From Ruminococcaceae bacterium UBA5413 (GTDB taxonomy: Bacteria; Bacillota; Clostridia; Oscillospirales; Acutalibacteraceae): 64,000 bases of DNA. Location: positions 35,756-99,755 of the forward strand of contig DHNP01000010.1 in assembly GCA_002409585.1 (NCBI GenBank), read 5' to 3'. A program made the translations under genes and the position numbers. Positions within the stretch are counted from its first letter, which is position 1. Each line of letters opens with the position of its first letter. Of this stretch, positions 30,578-38,138 are shown in pieces. The notes below the pieces were generated by a model. The model was not told where the DNA came from. It did not search any database and saw nothing but the letters and a program-made list of their open reading frames with translations.

Positions 30578-30889
30578 TTATGCCTTGCCTGCCTGGCCCT
30601 GGAACTTTTGCTTTGTCTGCTGTATTTTCTGCTGCTGCGCCGACGGGGTTTCATACCAGCCGCGTTTTTTCATAGTATCAAAAACGTCTGCCTGTATCTG
30701 GTGTTCCTCGTTTAGTATCTTCATAAATTCGTCCCTGATGTTTTGTGTAGCGCATTCGTTTGTAAACGTGTTGTAAGTGTCGGTGACAAATTTTTCGGAT
30801 GAAAGCGCATCCGTCATAATTTCCTTTTCCGGCATGCTGCAGCCCTGCTGGCTGCCGCCCATCTGATTCTGATTAATGTTAAGATTCAT
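30578..30889 (-). CDS. Spore coat protein, CotF family
   Basis: 103 residues from ATG 30889, chosen because AAAGGAG lies 10 bases upstream. A Gln/Asn-rich start (residues 1-20, with GGSQQGCSMPEKE) precedes a CotF/ferritin-like four-helix segment: EIMTDALSSEKFVTDTYNTF, then IRDEFMKILNEEHQIQADVFDTMKKRGWY, which is the family hallmark. The tail is Gln/Lys-rich. It follows a second small CotF-like gene by 14 bases, so the two are probably made together late in sporulation in the mother cell. Confidence 0.88.
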   Translation of the reverse strand: MNLNINQNQMGGSQQGCSMPEKEIMTDALSSEKFVTDTYNTFTNECATQNIRDEFMKILNEEHQIQADVFDTMKKRGWYETPSAQQQKIQQTKQKFQGQAGKA

Positions 30890-30903
30890 TTTCACCTGCT
30901 CCT

Positions 30904-31086
30904 TTAATTTAAAAAGCTTATAAGCCTGTCGAAGTGGCACTGATGCTTTTGGGCTATGTCGCTGCATTTTTGTTTTAGCTCAGGGTCGGAACACATCTGT
31001 GAGTATGACTGGAACTTTGTTACGAGCATTTCTTCACTTCCGAGCTGGTCTTCAATGGCCGTAAGCTCTTTTTCTGTAAGCGCCAA
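30904..31086 (-). CDS. Small CotF-like spore coat protein
   Basis: 60 residues. TTG 31086 is chosen because AAGGGG lies 8 bases upstream; a GTG at 31095 overlaps that site. Starts MALTEKELTAIEDQLGSEEMLVTKFQSYSQMCSD-like, with the first half of the CotF helical pair: a helix of the EEMLVTKFQSYS type followed by LKQKCSDIAQKHQCHFDRLISFL. Two His and three Cys in a short chain are typical of coat proteins. First gene of the two-gene coat operon. Confidence 0.82.
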   Translation of the reverse strand: MALTEKELTAIEDQLGSEEMLVTKFQSYSQMCSDPELKQKCSDIAQKHQCHFDRLISFLN

Positions 31087-31284
31087 TTTAAACACCCCTT
31101 TTTAAGTTTGTATCCATATTATTTTACGGGCTGCTTAAAATATACGCCCAACCCAAGCCTTACACGGCTAAAAGATGCAATCGCGGAGGATATTAAACCA
31201 TGCTTTCAAAAAGGAAACTTAATATTGAAACCGTAAAGGCAATATCTGCGCCGTGGAAATATTCCTTTTAAATTAAACGCCATA

Positions 31285-31313
31285 TTGCAAATTTCAAAAG
31301 CATCAATTATAAT
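31285..31313 (+). promoter_or_regulatory. SigA-type promoter for the coiled-coil gene
   Basis: TTGCAA (31285-31290) and TATAAT (31308-31313) separated by 17 bases, 23 bases upstream of the start codon's leader, with AAGGGGTG as the ribosome site of the gene at 31336. Confidence 0.65.
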
Positions 31314-31335
31314 TTAAACTAAGGGGTGTTTACAC

Positions 31336-31782
31336 ATGGACGATTCGCAGGTCTTGCAATTAATTTTGGACGGATTAGGCAATTTAGACGGCAAGGTCGA
31401 TGATTTAGGAAATGGGTTTAATTCTTTAGACGATAAATTTAATATCTTAGGCGATAAGGTAAATGATTTAGACAACAAGGTAAATGATTTAGAAAATAAG
31501 GTCGATACACTGGGTAATAAGGTAAATGCCTTAGACGGCAAAGCCGATACACTGGACAGTAAAGTAAATAACTTGGACAGTAAGGTAGGCACATTAGATA
31601 ATAAGGTTAATACATTGGAAAAAAAGGTTGATACTTTGGAAAAGGGCCAAAAAGAAATCAATGTTAAAATTGGTTTACTGCAGGAAGATGCGGCTATTAC
31701 CCGCAGCGGTGTAAATACTTTACTTGATTGGGCGGAAAAGGCACAGGCTGAAGTGAAAATCCCGTTGTATAAAAAAGCGTAG
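31336..31782 (+). CDS. Heptad-repeat coiled-coil protein
   Basis: 148 residues. Residues about 14-110 are an almost perfect heptad array of the pattern (D/N)xKVxxL, about a dozen copies, for example NKVNDLDNKVNDLENKV. In DNA this is a 21-base tandem repeat rich in GATAAGGTAAAT-like units. This predicts a long parallel coiled coil. The end, QEDAAITRSGVNTLLDWAEKA, is not repetitive and looks like the conserved part of a family. No signal peptide or membrane segment. It has its own promoter and terminator. Function unknown; fibre, scaffold or regulator are all possible. Confidence 0.8.
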   Translation: MDDSQVLQLILDGLGNLDGKVDDLGNGFNSLDDKFNILGDKVNDLDNKVNDLENKVDTLGNKVNALDGKADTLDSKVNNLDSKVGTLDNKVNTLEKKVDTLEKGQKEINVKIGLLQEDAAITRSGVNTLLDWAEKAQAEVKIPLYKKA

Positions 31783-31830
31783 CAGTGTTTTCATGGACGC
31801 AGTCTATTAAAAGTGAAAAATTACAACATT

Positions 31831-31890
31831 ACAGCCGCACCCATCTATACGCTTCATGTATGATGGGGGCGGCTGTACGCGTTTTTATTT
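31831..31890 (+). terminator. Intrinsic terminator of the coiled-coil gene
   Basis: ACAGCCGC-CCCATC and GATGGG-GCGGCTGT pair in a long stem around a 14-base loop, followed by GTTTTTATTTT. Confidence 0.85.
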
Positions 31891-31931
31891 TAGATGTAGA
31901 TGCTGGCGCGCGCTAAGCTTGGCATGTATAT

Positions 31932-33356
31932 CTAGGCATTTTTGTGTTTCTTTTTATAGTCGTCGGCGACTCTGCGCTTGTACTCGGCATCAGACTGCTC
32001 GCGTACTGCGCAGCGCTCTTTTGCAGCGCTTGAGTCCCAAATATCTTTTGAAGTTTCCGCCCAGTCTTTGGCGGCATCAAGGCATTTTGCGGTCAGGTCT
32101 TCAGCTTTTTCAGGGTGAAGCATGTCGGTTGACTTAGCGCCTGAATTTTTTACCATCTGTACGAGCCTTGCCGGATTATCCAAAAGCGGGCACGGGCGCA
32201 GCTGGTTGTGGTTAAAAGGCTGGTTGCGGCGGTATTCCATAAAAAGCGGGGACATGCATGCCTGCAAAATCGTTTTATCCTTTATATTGGAGTCGGAGTA
32301 ATGTATGAAAGCGCACGGCTCTATATCTCCGTTCGCGTTTATATGCAGGTAAGAACGCCCGCCGGCGACACAGCCGTTCACATATTCGCCGTCATTCCAA
32401 AAATCCATGGTGAAAATCGGTTTTGTCTCCCTGAATTTTCTTATTTGGTCATACATATACTTTCGCTGCTGTGCTGTTGCGATGAGGTCAAGGGATGCAT
32501 CGGCACCTACGGGTATGTATGTGAAAAGCCACGCGAATTTGCAGCCCTGCTCTATGAGAAAGTCAAAGTACTCGCTGCTGCCTATCGTTTCGGCATTTTT
32601 GCTTGTATAGCAGAGCGAAGTCCCAAAGGGAAGCTTTTTTTCCCTTAAAATGCGCATCGCGTTCAAGACGGCCTTGTACGTACCTTTGCCGCGGCGCGAA
32701 TCCGTTTCTTCTTCATAGCCTTCTATACTTATGGCCGGAACGAAATTGTTTACCTTTAGGACATTGTCCGCAAATTCCTCATCTATGAGGGTACCGTTTG
32801 TAAATGCGAGGAACGTGCAGTCGTTATGCTTGTCACATAGCTTAAGTATATCATCTTTCCTTACGAGCGGTTCTCCTCCGGAGAGTATGTACATGTAACA
32901 GCCGAATTCTTTGCCCTGCCGTATGATATCGTCCATTTGCCCAAGGGTTAAGCTTAACTTGTGGCCGTATTCGGCGGCCCAGCAGCCGGTGCATTTAAGG
33001 TTGCACGCTGACGTCGGGTCCATAAGTATTGCCCAGGGAATATTGCAGTTGTATTTTTCTGAGTACTGACCGATGCGTTTGCTGTAGATGAAATTAACGA
33101 CCATATTTTCAAATGCTTTTTTGCGGTAACTTTCGTCTATATCGGTATAAAGGCTTGATATGAGCCTGTTCCAGTTATTTTTTGGGTCGGTCATAGATCC
33201 TTCTATCATGTCGTATGACTTGTTATGGCCTTCGTCCTTGTCAAATTTACGAAGCCAGTTAAGTACTTTGGGCACATTTTCCTGGGGATTGTTTTCAAGG
33301 TAGCCGAGCGCCTTCTTAATGCCGTATATTTCCAGCTTTTCTTTCACACTTGCCAT
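31932..33356 (-). CDS. Radical SAM enzyme with SPASM-type C-terminus
   Basis: 474 residues. An all-helical N-terminal domain of about 105 residues precedes the radical SAM core. Cys118, Cys122 and Cys125 (ACNLKCTGCW) should bind the catalytic 4Fe-4S cluster. ILSGGEPLVRKDDI near 155 is the SAM-binding GGE motif. The later segment CVAGGRSYLHINANGDIEPCAF near 325-350 is SPASM-like (auxiliary cluster), with a further Cys in LRPCPLLDNP. A helical tail of about 80 residues follows. The relative of these enzymes include peptide-modifying maturases, but no precursor peptide gene was found beside it. AAAGGA precedes the ATG. Confidence 0.88.
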   Translation of the reverse strand: MASVKEKLEIYGIKKALGYLENNPQENVPKVLNWLRKFDKDEGHNKSYDMIEGSMTDPKNNWNRLISSLYTDIDESYRKKAFENMVVNFIYSKRIGQYSEKYNCNIPWAILMDPTSACNLKCTGCWAAEYGHKLSLTLGQMDDIIRQGKEFGCYMYILSGGEPLVRKDDILKLCDKHNDCTFLAFTNGTLIDEEFADNVLKVNNFVPAISIEGYEEETDSRRGKGTYKAVLNAMRILREKKLPFGTSLCYTSKNAETIGSSEYFDFLIEQGCKFAWLFTYIPVGADASLDLIATAQQRKYMYDQIRKFRETKPIFTMDFWNDGEYVNGCVAGGRSYLHINANGDIEPCAFIHYSDSNIKDKTILQACMSPLFMEYRRNQPFNHNQLRPCPLLDNPARLVQMVKNSGAKSTDMLHPEKAEDLTAKCLDAAKDWAETSKDIWDSSAAKERCAVREQSDAEYKRRVADDYKKKHKNA

Positions 33357-33660
33357 TTTAGACCAATCCTTTCATATAAATCAAATATGCTGTTTTAATA
33401 TAAAAAGCGGGAAAAAATATAGAAATATCCGCCAAACTATTATTCCATGACAATATAATACCATTTATGTCTAATTTGTATATATACATTATTTATACAC
33501 TGTCTAAAATTCATACGTAAATTATTTTTTGTAGTATGCCGCAGGGAAGACAAACGCCTTGTTTACATAATTGTACTAATGCTTTTATACTTCATTACTA
33601 TTCACAACTAAAAAAATTATGTATGGCAATATGCACGTCATGGCCTTTAGGTGTAAAATA
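33357..33660. other. AT-rich non-coding region upstream of the radical SAM gene
   Basis: About 300 bases without a credible ORF on either strand. It holds the presumed leftward promoter of the radical SAM gene. Two copies of TTAGACA (read leftward) occur about 40 bases apart, each followed by a TATA-rich stretch. No strong hairpin was seen apart from the terminator at its right edge. Confidence 0.5.
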
Positions 33661-33707
33661 CAAAAAATGACCGGCCCGCCTTTAAACGAAAGAAAGGCAG
33701 GCCGGTC
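33661..33707 (-). terminator. Intrinsic terminator ending the nag operon
   Basis: Read leftward, GACCGGCC-GCCTTT pairs with AAAGGC-GGGCCGGTC and is followed by ATTTTTTG. It lies 23 bases past the stop of the ceramidase-like gene. Confidence 0.9.
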
Positions 33708-33729
33708 CTATAAGATTATGACAACCTGA

Positions 33730-35025
33730 TTAATATTTATCAGGTTCTCCAAGCATTGATTTTACAAGGGACGAAGCAGCATCTATTATCCGTTCGCCTT
33801 CACCGGGCGCGAAAAGGGCCGTCATGGTTTCATAGCCGCCCTCGCCATATGATTTTTTGTCCGGAATGTAGCTGTAATTGCCGTTTCCGTAGCAGACTAT
33901 GCTGAGGTTTATGTCGGGGAAATTACCTTTCAGCTTTAAAGCGAGCGGTGTAAACAGTTCACCGGGTATATATACAAAGAACACGCTGTTTATCTTAAGC
34001 GCTTTTATCTGAAAATGTATTGACTTTTTTGAACCGATGTTTTTAACTATCTCGAGGTTCATAAGCGCGCCCTCGTAAGCCGACTGCACAAGCCTCAGGC
34101 ACCCTTTTTCAATATGCGCTTTTTCGGCCTTCACTTTAGCTTCAAGCGCTTTTGAAAGCTCCGACTTTGCCTTCTCAAGGGACGGAAGTTCTTTAACTTT
34201 CACGTCAAGCGCGGCGGATGACGCTTTGATATCTGTGAGCGGCGCAGGTGAATCACCTAAATTTAATAGTTTTAATGCTTCGCCGCCCAATATGCTGCCG
34301 ATGCGCCTTACTTCCGAAAAGGAAGCTTCCTTTCGTGTGAAACGCGTGCTTACGTCACCGCAGGCTCCATTTAAAAAGAGGGCACAGGCGATATTATCCT
34401 GTGACTCTAATATGTTTGCCGCCTGCCCGGGATAATCTGCCGTAACAGACCTGTTGCCGGCATCCATTATAGTTGGGTGGCACGCGTAATTGTACATAAC
34501 TATTTTTTTACCGTCAGTACGGTCAAGCGAAAGTATGGAAAAGCTGTCGTCTATGGGGTACGACGGGTCGCGCCTGTTAAGCCCTATTCCGCGCAGATGT
34601 GACTTTTGTGTTGAAATTGAAAAGCCGCACATATTTGAAAGTGCTTTTCCGGCACACCAGATTATTTGCTTTAAGACGCCGTCTGCTATAGGCCCGTCAC
34701 TGACTGACATATCGAAATAGCCGCCGCCGTCCGTTTCGTCCATAGGGCCAGAGTGCGTGTGGATACAGCTTACAAAAACATTTTTACTTTTAATGCTGTA
34801 TTTTTTTTCGAGCCGGCCGCATAATGAAGCAATAAACTTGTCACTTACCATTAAAAGGTCAAGCTGCACTATGATGAAAGTTTCATCAGCTTTTATAACG
34901 GCCGCACGTGCAAAAAGGTTATCGTGTATGCTTTCAGCGCGCCTTGCGCATGCATAACCTGAAAGAAGAGTGCCTAACGGGGGAGTAATGGTCGCTTTTG
35001 CATATCCAGCGGCAGGTGTTACCAT
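33730..35025 (-). CDS. Neutral/alkaline ceramidase-fold hydrolase
   Basis: 431 residues matching the N-terminal catalytic domain of neutral ceramidases (zinc amidases). The start AAGYAKATITPPLG and the zinc motif CIHTHSGPMDE near 110 are present, then ACHPTIMDAGNRSVTADYPG near 195 (HPT, active-site Ser/Tyr region) and LFLNGACGDVSTRF near 230. The C-terminal Ig-like domain of secreted ceramidases is missing, and there is no signal peptide, so it is probably cytoplasmic. It is the last gene of nagA-nagB, which argues for an amidase or deacylase acting on an amino sugar compound rather than on ceramide. That role is inference. Confidence 0.83.
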   Translation of the reverse strand: MVTPAAGYAKATITPPLGTLLSGYACARRAESIHDNLFARAAVIKADETFIIVQLDLLMVSDKFIASLCGRLEKKYSIKSKNVFVSCIHTHSGPMDETDGGGYFDMSVSDGPIADGVLKQIIWCAGKALSNMCGFSISTQKSHLRGIGLNRRDPSYPIDDSFSILSLDRTDGKKIVMYNYACHPTIMDAGNRSVTADYPGQAANILESQDNIACALFLNGACGDVSTRFTRKEASFSEVRRIGSILGGEALKLLNLGDSPAPLTDIKASSAALDVKVKELPSLEKAKSELSKALEAKVKAEKAHIEKGCLRLVQSAYEGALMNLEIVKNIGSKKSIHFQIKALKINSVFFVYIPGELFTPLALKLKGNFPDINLSIVCYGNGNYSYIPDKKSYGEGGYETMTALFAPGEGERIIDAASSLVKSMLGEPDKY

Positions 35026-35118
35026 TTTTACAGCATCCTTTCAATCAATAAGCCTATATAAACGGCAGCTTTGCTTTCGCGTGCTGAGAGCAAAGCCGCA
35101 TACTTAACGCGGGACGGA

Positions 35119-35844
35119 TTAACCGCATATTTTTGAAAGGGCATCTTTGTCCGCTACCACAGTGAAGTTTGGGTGCAGCTGGAGTATTGAAGCCGGTACT
35201 TGCGGCGTTACAGGGCCGAACAGCGCCCGCTTCAGGGTTTCGGCCTTACCGATGCCGTTTACGACCATAAGCACCCTTTTTGACTGCATTATAGACATAA
35301 GCCCCATTGTTACTGCAAATTTCGGCACATCGTCTATGCTGCTGAAAAACCTTGAATTGTCTTTTATGGTTTGTTCTTTCAGAGCCACTTTGTGTGTGTA
35401 TTTTGGAAAGCTGCCGGCCGGTTCGTTAAAGCCTATGTGGCCGGTTTTGCCAAGACCTAAAAGCTGAAGGTCTATCCCGCCGAATGAGGCTATCATTTCG
35501 TCGTATTTGCGGCAGTCTTCTTCTTTTGTGAAGCCGTCGGGGACGTGTACGTTTTCAGGTTTTATGTTAATATGCCTGAAAAGGTTTTCGTGCATGTAGT
35601 AGTGGTAGCTCTGTGGGTTGTCGGGTCTCATACCGCAGTACTCGTCAAGGTTGAAGCTGCGCACGCAGCTGAAGTCGGCGTCGCCGCTGATGTACTTGGC
35701 TACAAGTTCTTTATAAGTTCCCAAAGGGGTGGAGCCGGTGGCTAACCCAAGGATGCAGCCGGGGAATAAGCTCACCTGGGAAAAAATGATGTTTGCCGCT
35801 TTCCTGCTCATATCGTTATAATCCGCTGCTTTTATGATTTTCAT
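35119..35844 (-). CDS. nagB: Glucosamine-6-phosphate deaminase NagB
   Basis: Converts glucosamine 6-phosphate to fructose 6-phosphate and ammonia, the last step of GlcNAc use. 241 residues, as in Firmicutes enzymes. Motifs: LATGSTPLGTYKELV near 34, FNLDEYCGM with the catalytic Asp near 64, and LGLGKTGHIGFNEPAGSF with the proton-relay His near 132. AAAAGGGG precedes the ATG. It follows nagA after 80 bases on the same strand and is followed by the ceramidase-like gene. Confidence 0.97.
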   Translation of the reverse strand: MKIIKAADYNDMSRKAANIIFSQVSLFPGCILGLATGSTPLGTYKELVAKYISGDADFSCVRSFNLDEYCGMRPDNPQSYHYYMHENLFRHINIKPENVHVPDGFTKEEDCRKYDEMIASFGGIDLQLLGLGKTGHIGFNEPAGSFPKYTHKVALKEQTIKDNSRFFSSIDDVPKFAVTMGLMSIMQSKRVLMVVNGIGKAETLKRALFGPVTPQVPASILQLHPNFTVVADKDALSKICG

Positions 35845-35924
35845 TATTAATAACCCCTTTTATATCAAATTAGATACAATATTCGATAGTATTTTTCTGA
35901 CTCCGCGCGGTGAAAAAACGCCAT

Positions 35925-37085
35925 TTAACATTTATAGACGATTTTACCGCCTACTAAAACGGTCTTGACGTTAACGCCGCCGTCAAAAATAACAAGGTCG
36001 GCGTCTTTTCCTACGTCTATACTGCCTTTTTTATCTGCTTTGCCAATCTGTTTGGCGGGGTTGTAGCTCGCCATGTATACGGCATCGCAGAGTGAAACGC
36101 CGACTTTTTCAACCATATTTTTTACTGCGCGGTTCAGCGTGAGCGTGGAGCCGGCCAGCGTGCCGTCCTCAAGGCGGACCTGGTTGTTTTTGACTATGAC
36201 CATGCGCCCGTCGTCCATATATTCACCGTCTGGCAGCCCGTTGCCGCGCAGAGAGTCGGTTATGAGGGCTATATTGTCGCGGCCTTTCATTTTCACCGCT
36301 ATTTTCATTGTGGCAGGGTGTACATGTATGCCGTCGCAAATCATCTCACAGCATACCCTCCGGTCCAAAAGGCACGCGGCAAGCACGCCCGGCTCTTTGT
36401 GGCTTAAAGCCCTCATGCCGTTGTAAAGATGCGTAGCTTCTGTTATGCCGTTGTTTATCCCGTCCATTGCCTCTGCATAAGTTGCGTTTGTATGGCCTGC
36501 CGCTACGGTAATCCCTTTTTCCGTTAGAAAACGGACGGCGTCTGCGCTTTTTTCGAGTTCGGGCGCGAGAGCGAGTATTTTTATGCAGCCTTTTCCCGCT
36601 TCAATATAACCTGATAATTCATCAATGTCAATGTCGGCTATATATTCGGCAGGCTGCGCGCCTTTTTTTATCTGTGAAAAATAAGGCCCTTCAAGGTACA
36701 GCCCCAGAACCTGCGAGGCGCCGTTGTATTTGCCGCCCATAAAATCGACGGCGTTTGTTATCGCCTTTAAAGTGTTTTCACGCGACGACGTTAACGTAGT
36801 TGCCAAAAAACCGGTCACGCCGTTTTTAATGTGGAATTTTGACATTGTGTCGAGCGCTTCGTAAGTAGCATCCATAGCGTCCGCGCCGTTGTTACCGTGG
36901 TTATGCAGGTCTATGAAGCCGGGCGAAAGGTACATGCCGTTTCCGTCTATGACACTGCATGATGTTTCCGCACGGTTTTCATCGCATATGGAAGCTATTT
37001 TACCGTTTTTTACGATAACCCCCCGGCCGGCGATTATAGAATTTCTTGTGATTATTTTTACGTTTTTTATAAAATAACCTTCCAT
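35925..37085 (-). CDS. nagA: N-acetylglucosamine-6-phosphate deacetylase NagA (copy 1)
   Basis: Deacetylates GlcNAc-6-phosphate. 386 residues of the amidohydrolase fold. Metal-site residues are seen: HNHGNNGADAMD near 62, the Glu in YLEGPYFS near 131, His in AAGHTNATY near 197 and His in ATHLYNGM near 218, plus the catalytic Asp in LITDSLRGNG near 278. The C-terminal SIDVGKDADLVIFD is standard. AAAGGAG lies 8 bases before ATG. It shares about a family-level likeness only with the second copy at 41788-42966, so the two are ancient paralogues. Read from the operator-controlled promoter at 37335-37363. Confidence 0.96.
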   Translation of the reverse strand: MEGYFIKNVKIITRNSIIAGRGVIVKNGKIASICDENRAETSCSVIDGNGMYLSPGFIDLHNHGNNGADAMDATYEALDTMSKFHIKNGVTGFLATTLTSSRENTLKAITNAVDFMGGKYNGASQVLGLYLEGPYFSQIKKGAQPAEYIADIDIDELSGYIEAGKGCIKILALAPELEKSADAVRFLTEKGITVAAGHTNATYAEAMDGINNGITEATHLYNGMRALSHKEPGVLAACLLDRRVCCEMICDGIHVHPATMKIAVKMKGRDNIALITDSLRGNGLPDGEYMDDGRMVIVKNNQVRLEDGTLAGSTLTLNRAVKNMVEKVGVSLCDAVYMASYNPAKQIGKADKKGSIDVGKDADLVIFDGGVNVKTVLVGGKIVYKC

Positions 37086-37145
37086 TGTCAGTTCTCCTTT
37101 TACAGCTTTACGGTTTACATTTTATATTCCATATAGTAGCAATAA

Positions 37146-37346
37146 TCATGCCAAAACGGTTTTAAGTTCAGGGTAAAGCCCTAAGAGCTCTTTGCGCTTT
37201 TCATCGCTGTAATTGTCGTTCCCATATACGTTTGCGCTTTGCAGCACATAAGGGCCTTTACCTTCTTTAATTAAATATCCGACGATTTTACTGACAAATG
37301 CAAACAAAATTCCGGATATGGGTGCTGTGGAGCCGCTATCTATATA
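37146..37346 (-). pseudogene. Orphan 3' ORF fragment upstream of nagA
   Basis: An open frame of 66 codons ending in TGA with codon use like real genes. It starts abruptly beside the promoter/operator: a TAA sits just upstream and no ATG or GTG is present. TTG 37307 is the only plausible start, giving 53 residues. The end reads VYGNDNYSDEKRKELLGLYP followed by ELKTVLA, which looks like a protein C-terminus. I do not recognise the family. Best explained as the 3' end of a deleted operon gene fused to its promoter, though a small functional gene or leader peptide is possible. Confidence 0.45.
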
Positions 37347-37363
37347 TTATATTGTCTATACCA
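37335..37363 (-). promoter_or_regulatory. Promoter with GntR/NagR-type operator for nagA-nagB
   Basis: Read leftward, TGGTATAGACA (37363-37353) abuts a perfect TATAAT (37351-37346). The operator matches the half-site style of NagR/YvoA (HutC-type GntR) proteins. 26 of 29 bases are identical to the element at 46752-46780. Two direct (A/G)TCTATA units 16 bases apart are present. Repressor binding here would cover the -10 spacer. The likely regulator is the GntR gene at 38139-38882. Confidence 0.7.
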
Positions 37364-37405
37364 GTTATGAAATAATACCCGATTGCGTAATACCAGCGGC
37401 GGTAA

Positions 37406-38098
37406 TTATTTATTTAAAAGCGCCTTGTACCCATTGACTATTTTAACCCCTGAGCTTGTACCTATACGCCGCGCGCCGGCGTTTATAAGGGCAAGCGCCG
37501 TGCCGACATCGCGTATGCCTCCGGCGGCTTTAATCTTAACTTCATTTCCAACCGCGGCTTTCATAAGGCGGACGTCTTCTACAGTTGCCCCGCCGGACCC
37601 GAAACCCGTTGAAGTCTTGATAAAGTCGGGTTTTACCCTGCAGGCTATGCCGCACATGGCCTTTTTTTCATCGTCGGTAAGGAAGCAGTTTTCAAAAATA
37701 ACTTTGACTATGGCACCTTTTTCACGGCAGACCGAAACGATTTGCCGCATTTCATTTTCTAAGTAGGGCAGGTTGCCGCTTTTAAGTTCTGTAATGTTTA
37801 TAACGTAGTCTATTTCATCAGCGCCGTTTTTAAGTGCGTCCGCTGTTTCAAACACCTTGGACTCTACCGTAGTTTGGCCGAGAGGAAAGCCGACCGCAAC
37901 GCCGACATGGACTCCCGAACCTTTTAAAAGCTGCGAGCATCTCACTGCCTGGGCACCGTTTATGGCTACCATTTTAAAGTGGTATTCCATGCTTTCCCTG
38001 CAAAGTTTTTCAAAGTCTTCCGGAAGCGCATCGGGCTTAAGCAGGGTGTGGTCAATCATGCCGGCTAAATCTTCTGGAGAGAGTTTAACGTTTTCCAT
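37406..38098 (-). CDS. deoC: Deoxyribose-phosphate aldolase DeoC
   Basis: Class I aldolase cleaving 2-deoxyribose 5-phosphate to glyceraldehyde 3-phosphate and acetaldehyde. 230 residues from ATG 38098, which has AAGGAGG 6 bases upstream; the open frame runs further but without a ribosome site. Features: IDHTLLKPDA at the N-terminus, FPLGQTTVESK near 71, DEIDYVINI near 94 with the relay Asp, and the Schiff-base Lys161 in FIKTSTGFG. KAAGGIRD and GTSSG close the barrel. It lies directly after the GntR gene, an unusual setting for deoC, which usually travels with nucleoside genes. Confidence 0.96.
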   Translation of the reverse strand: MENVKLSPEDLAGMIDHTLLKPDALPEDFEKLCRESMEYHFKMVAINGAQAVRCSQLLKGSGVHVGVAVGFPLGQTTVESKVFETADALKNGADEIDYVINITELKSGNLPYLENEMRQIVSVCREKGAIVKVIFENCFLTDDEKKAMCGIACRVKPDFIKTSTGFGSGGATVEDVRLMKAAVGNEVKIKAAGGIRDVGTALALINAGARRIGTSSGVKIVNGYKALLNK

Positions 38099-38138
38099 AA
38101 AAGCCTCCTTATTGGCGCGGTAAATGTTTTGTGTATGT

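Noticed and set aside
30578..31095. CotF-like pair as precursor peptides for the nearby radical SAM enzyme.
   Set aside because: Both match helical coat protein patterns and lie in a separate transcript; no leader or core peptide pattern.
31314..31661. A Ser/Leu-rich repetitive leftward ORF opposite the coiled-coil gene.
   Set aside because: It is the antisense shadow of the 21-base repeats; no ribosome site, and its repeat is explained by the plus-strand gene.
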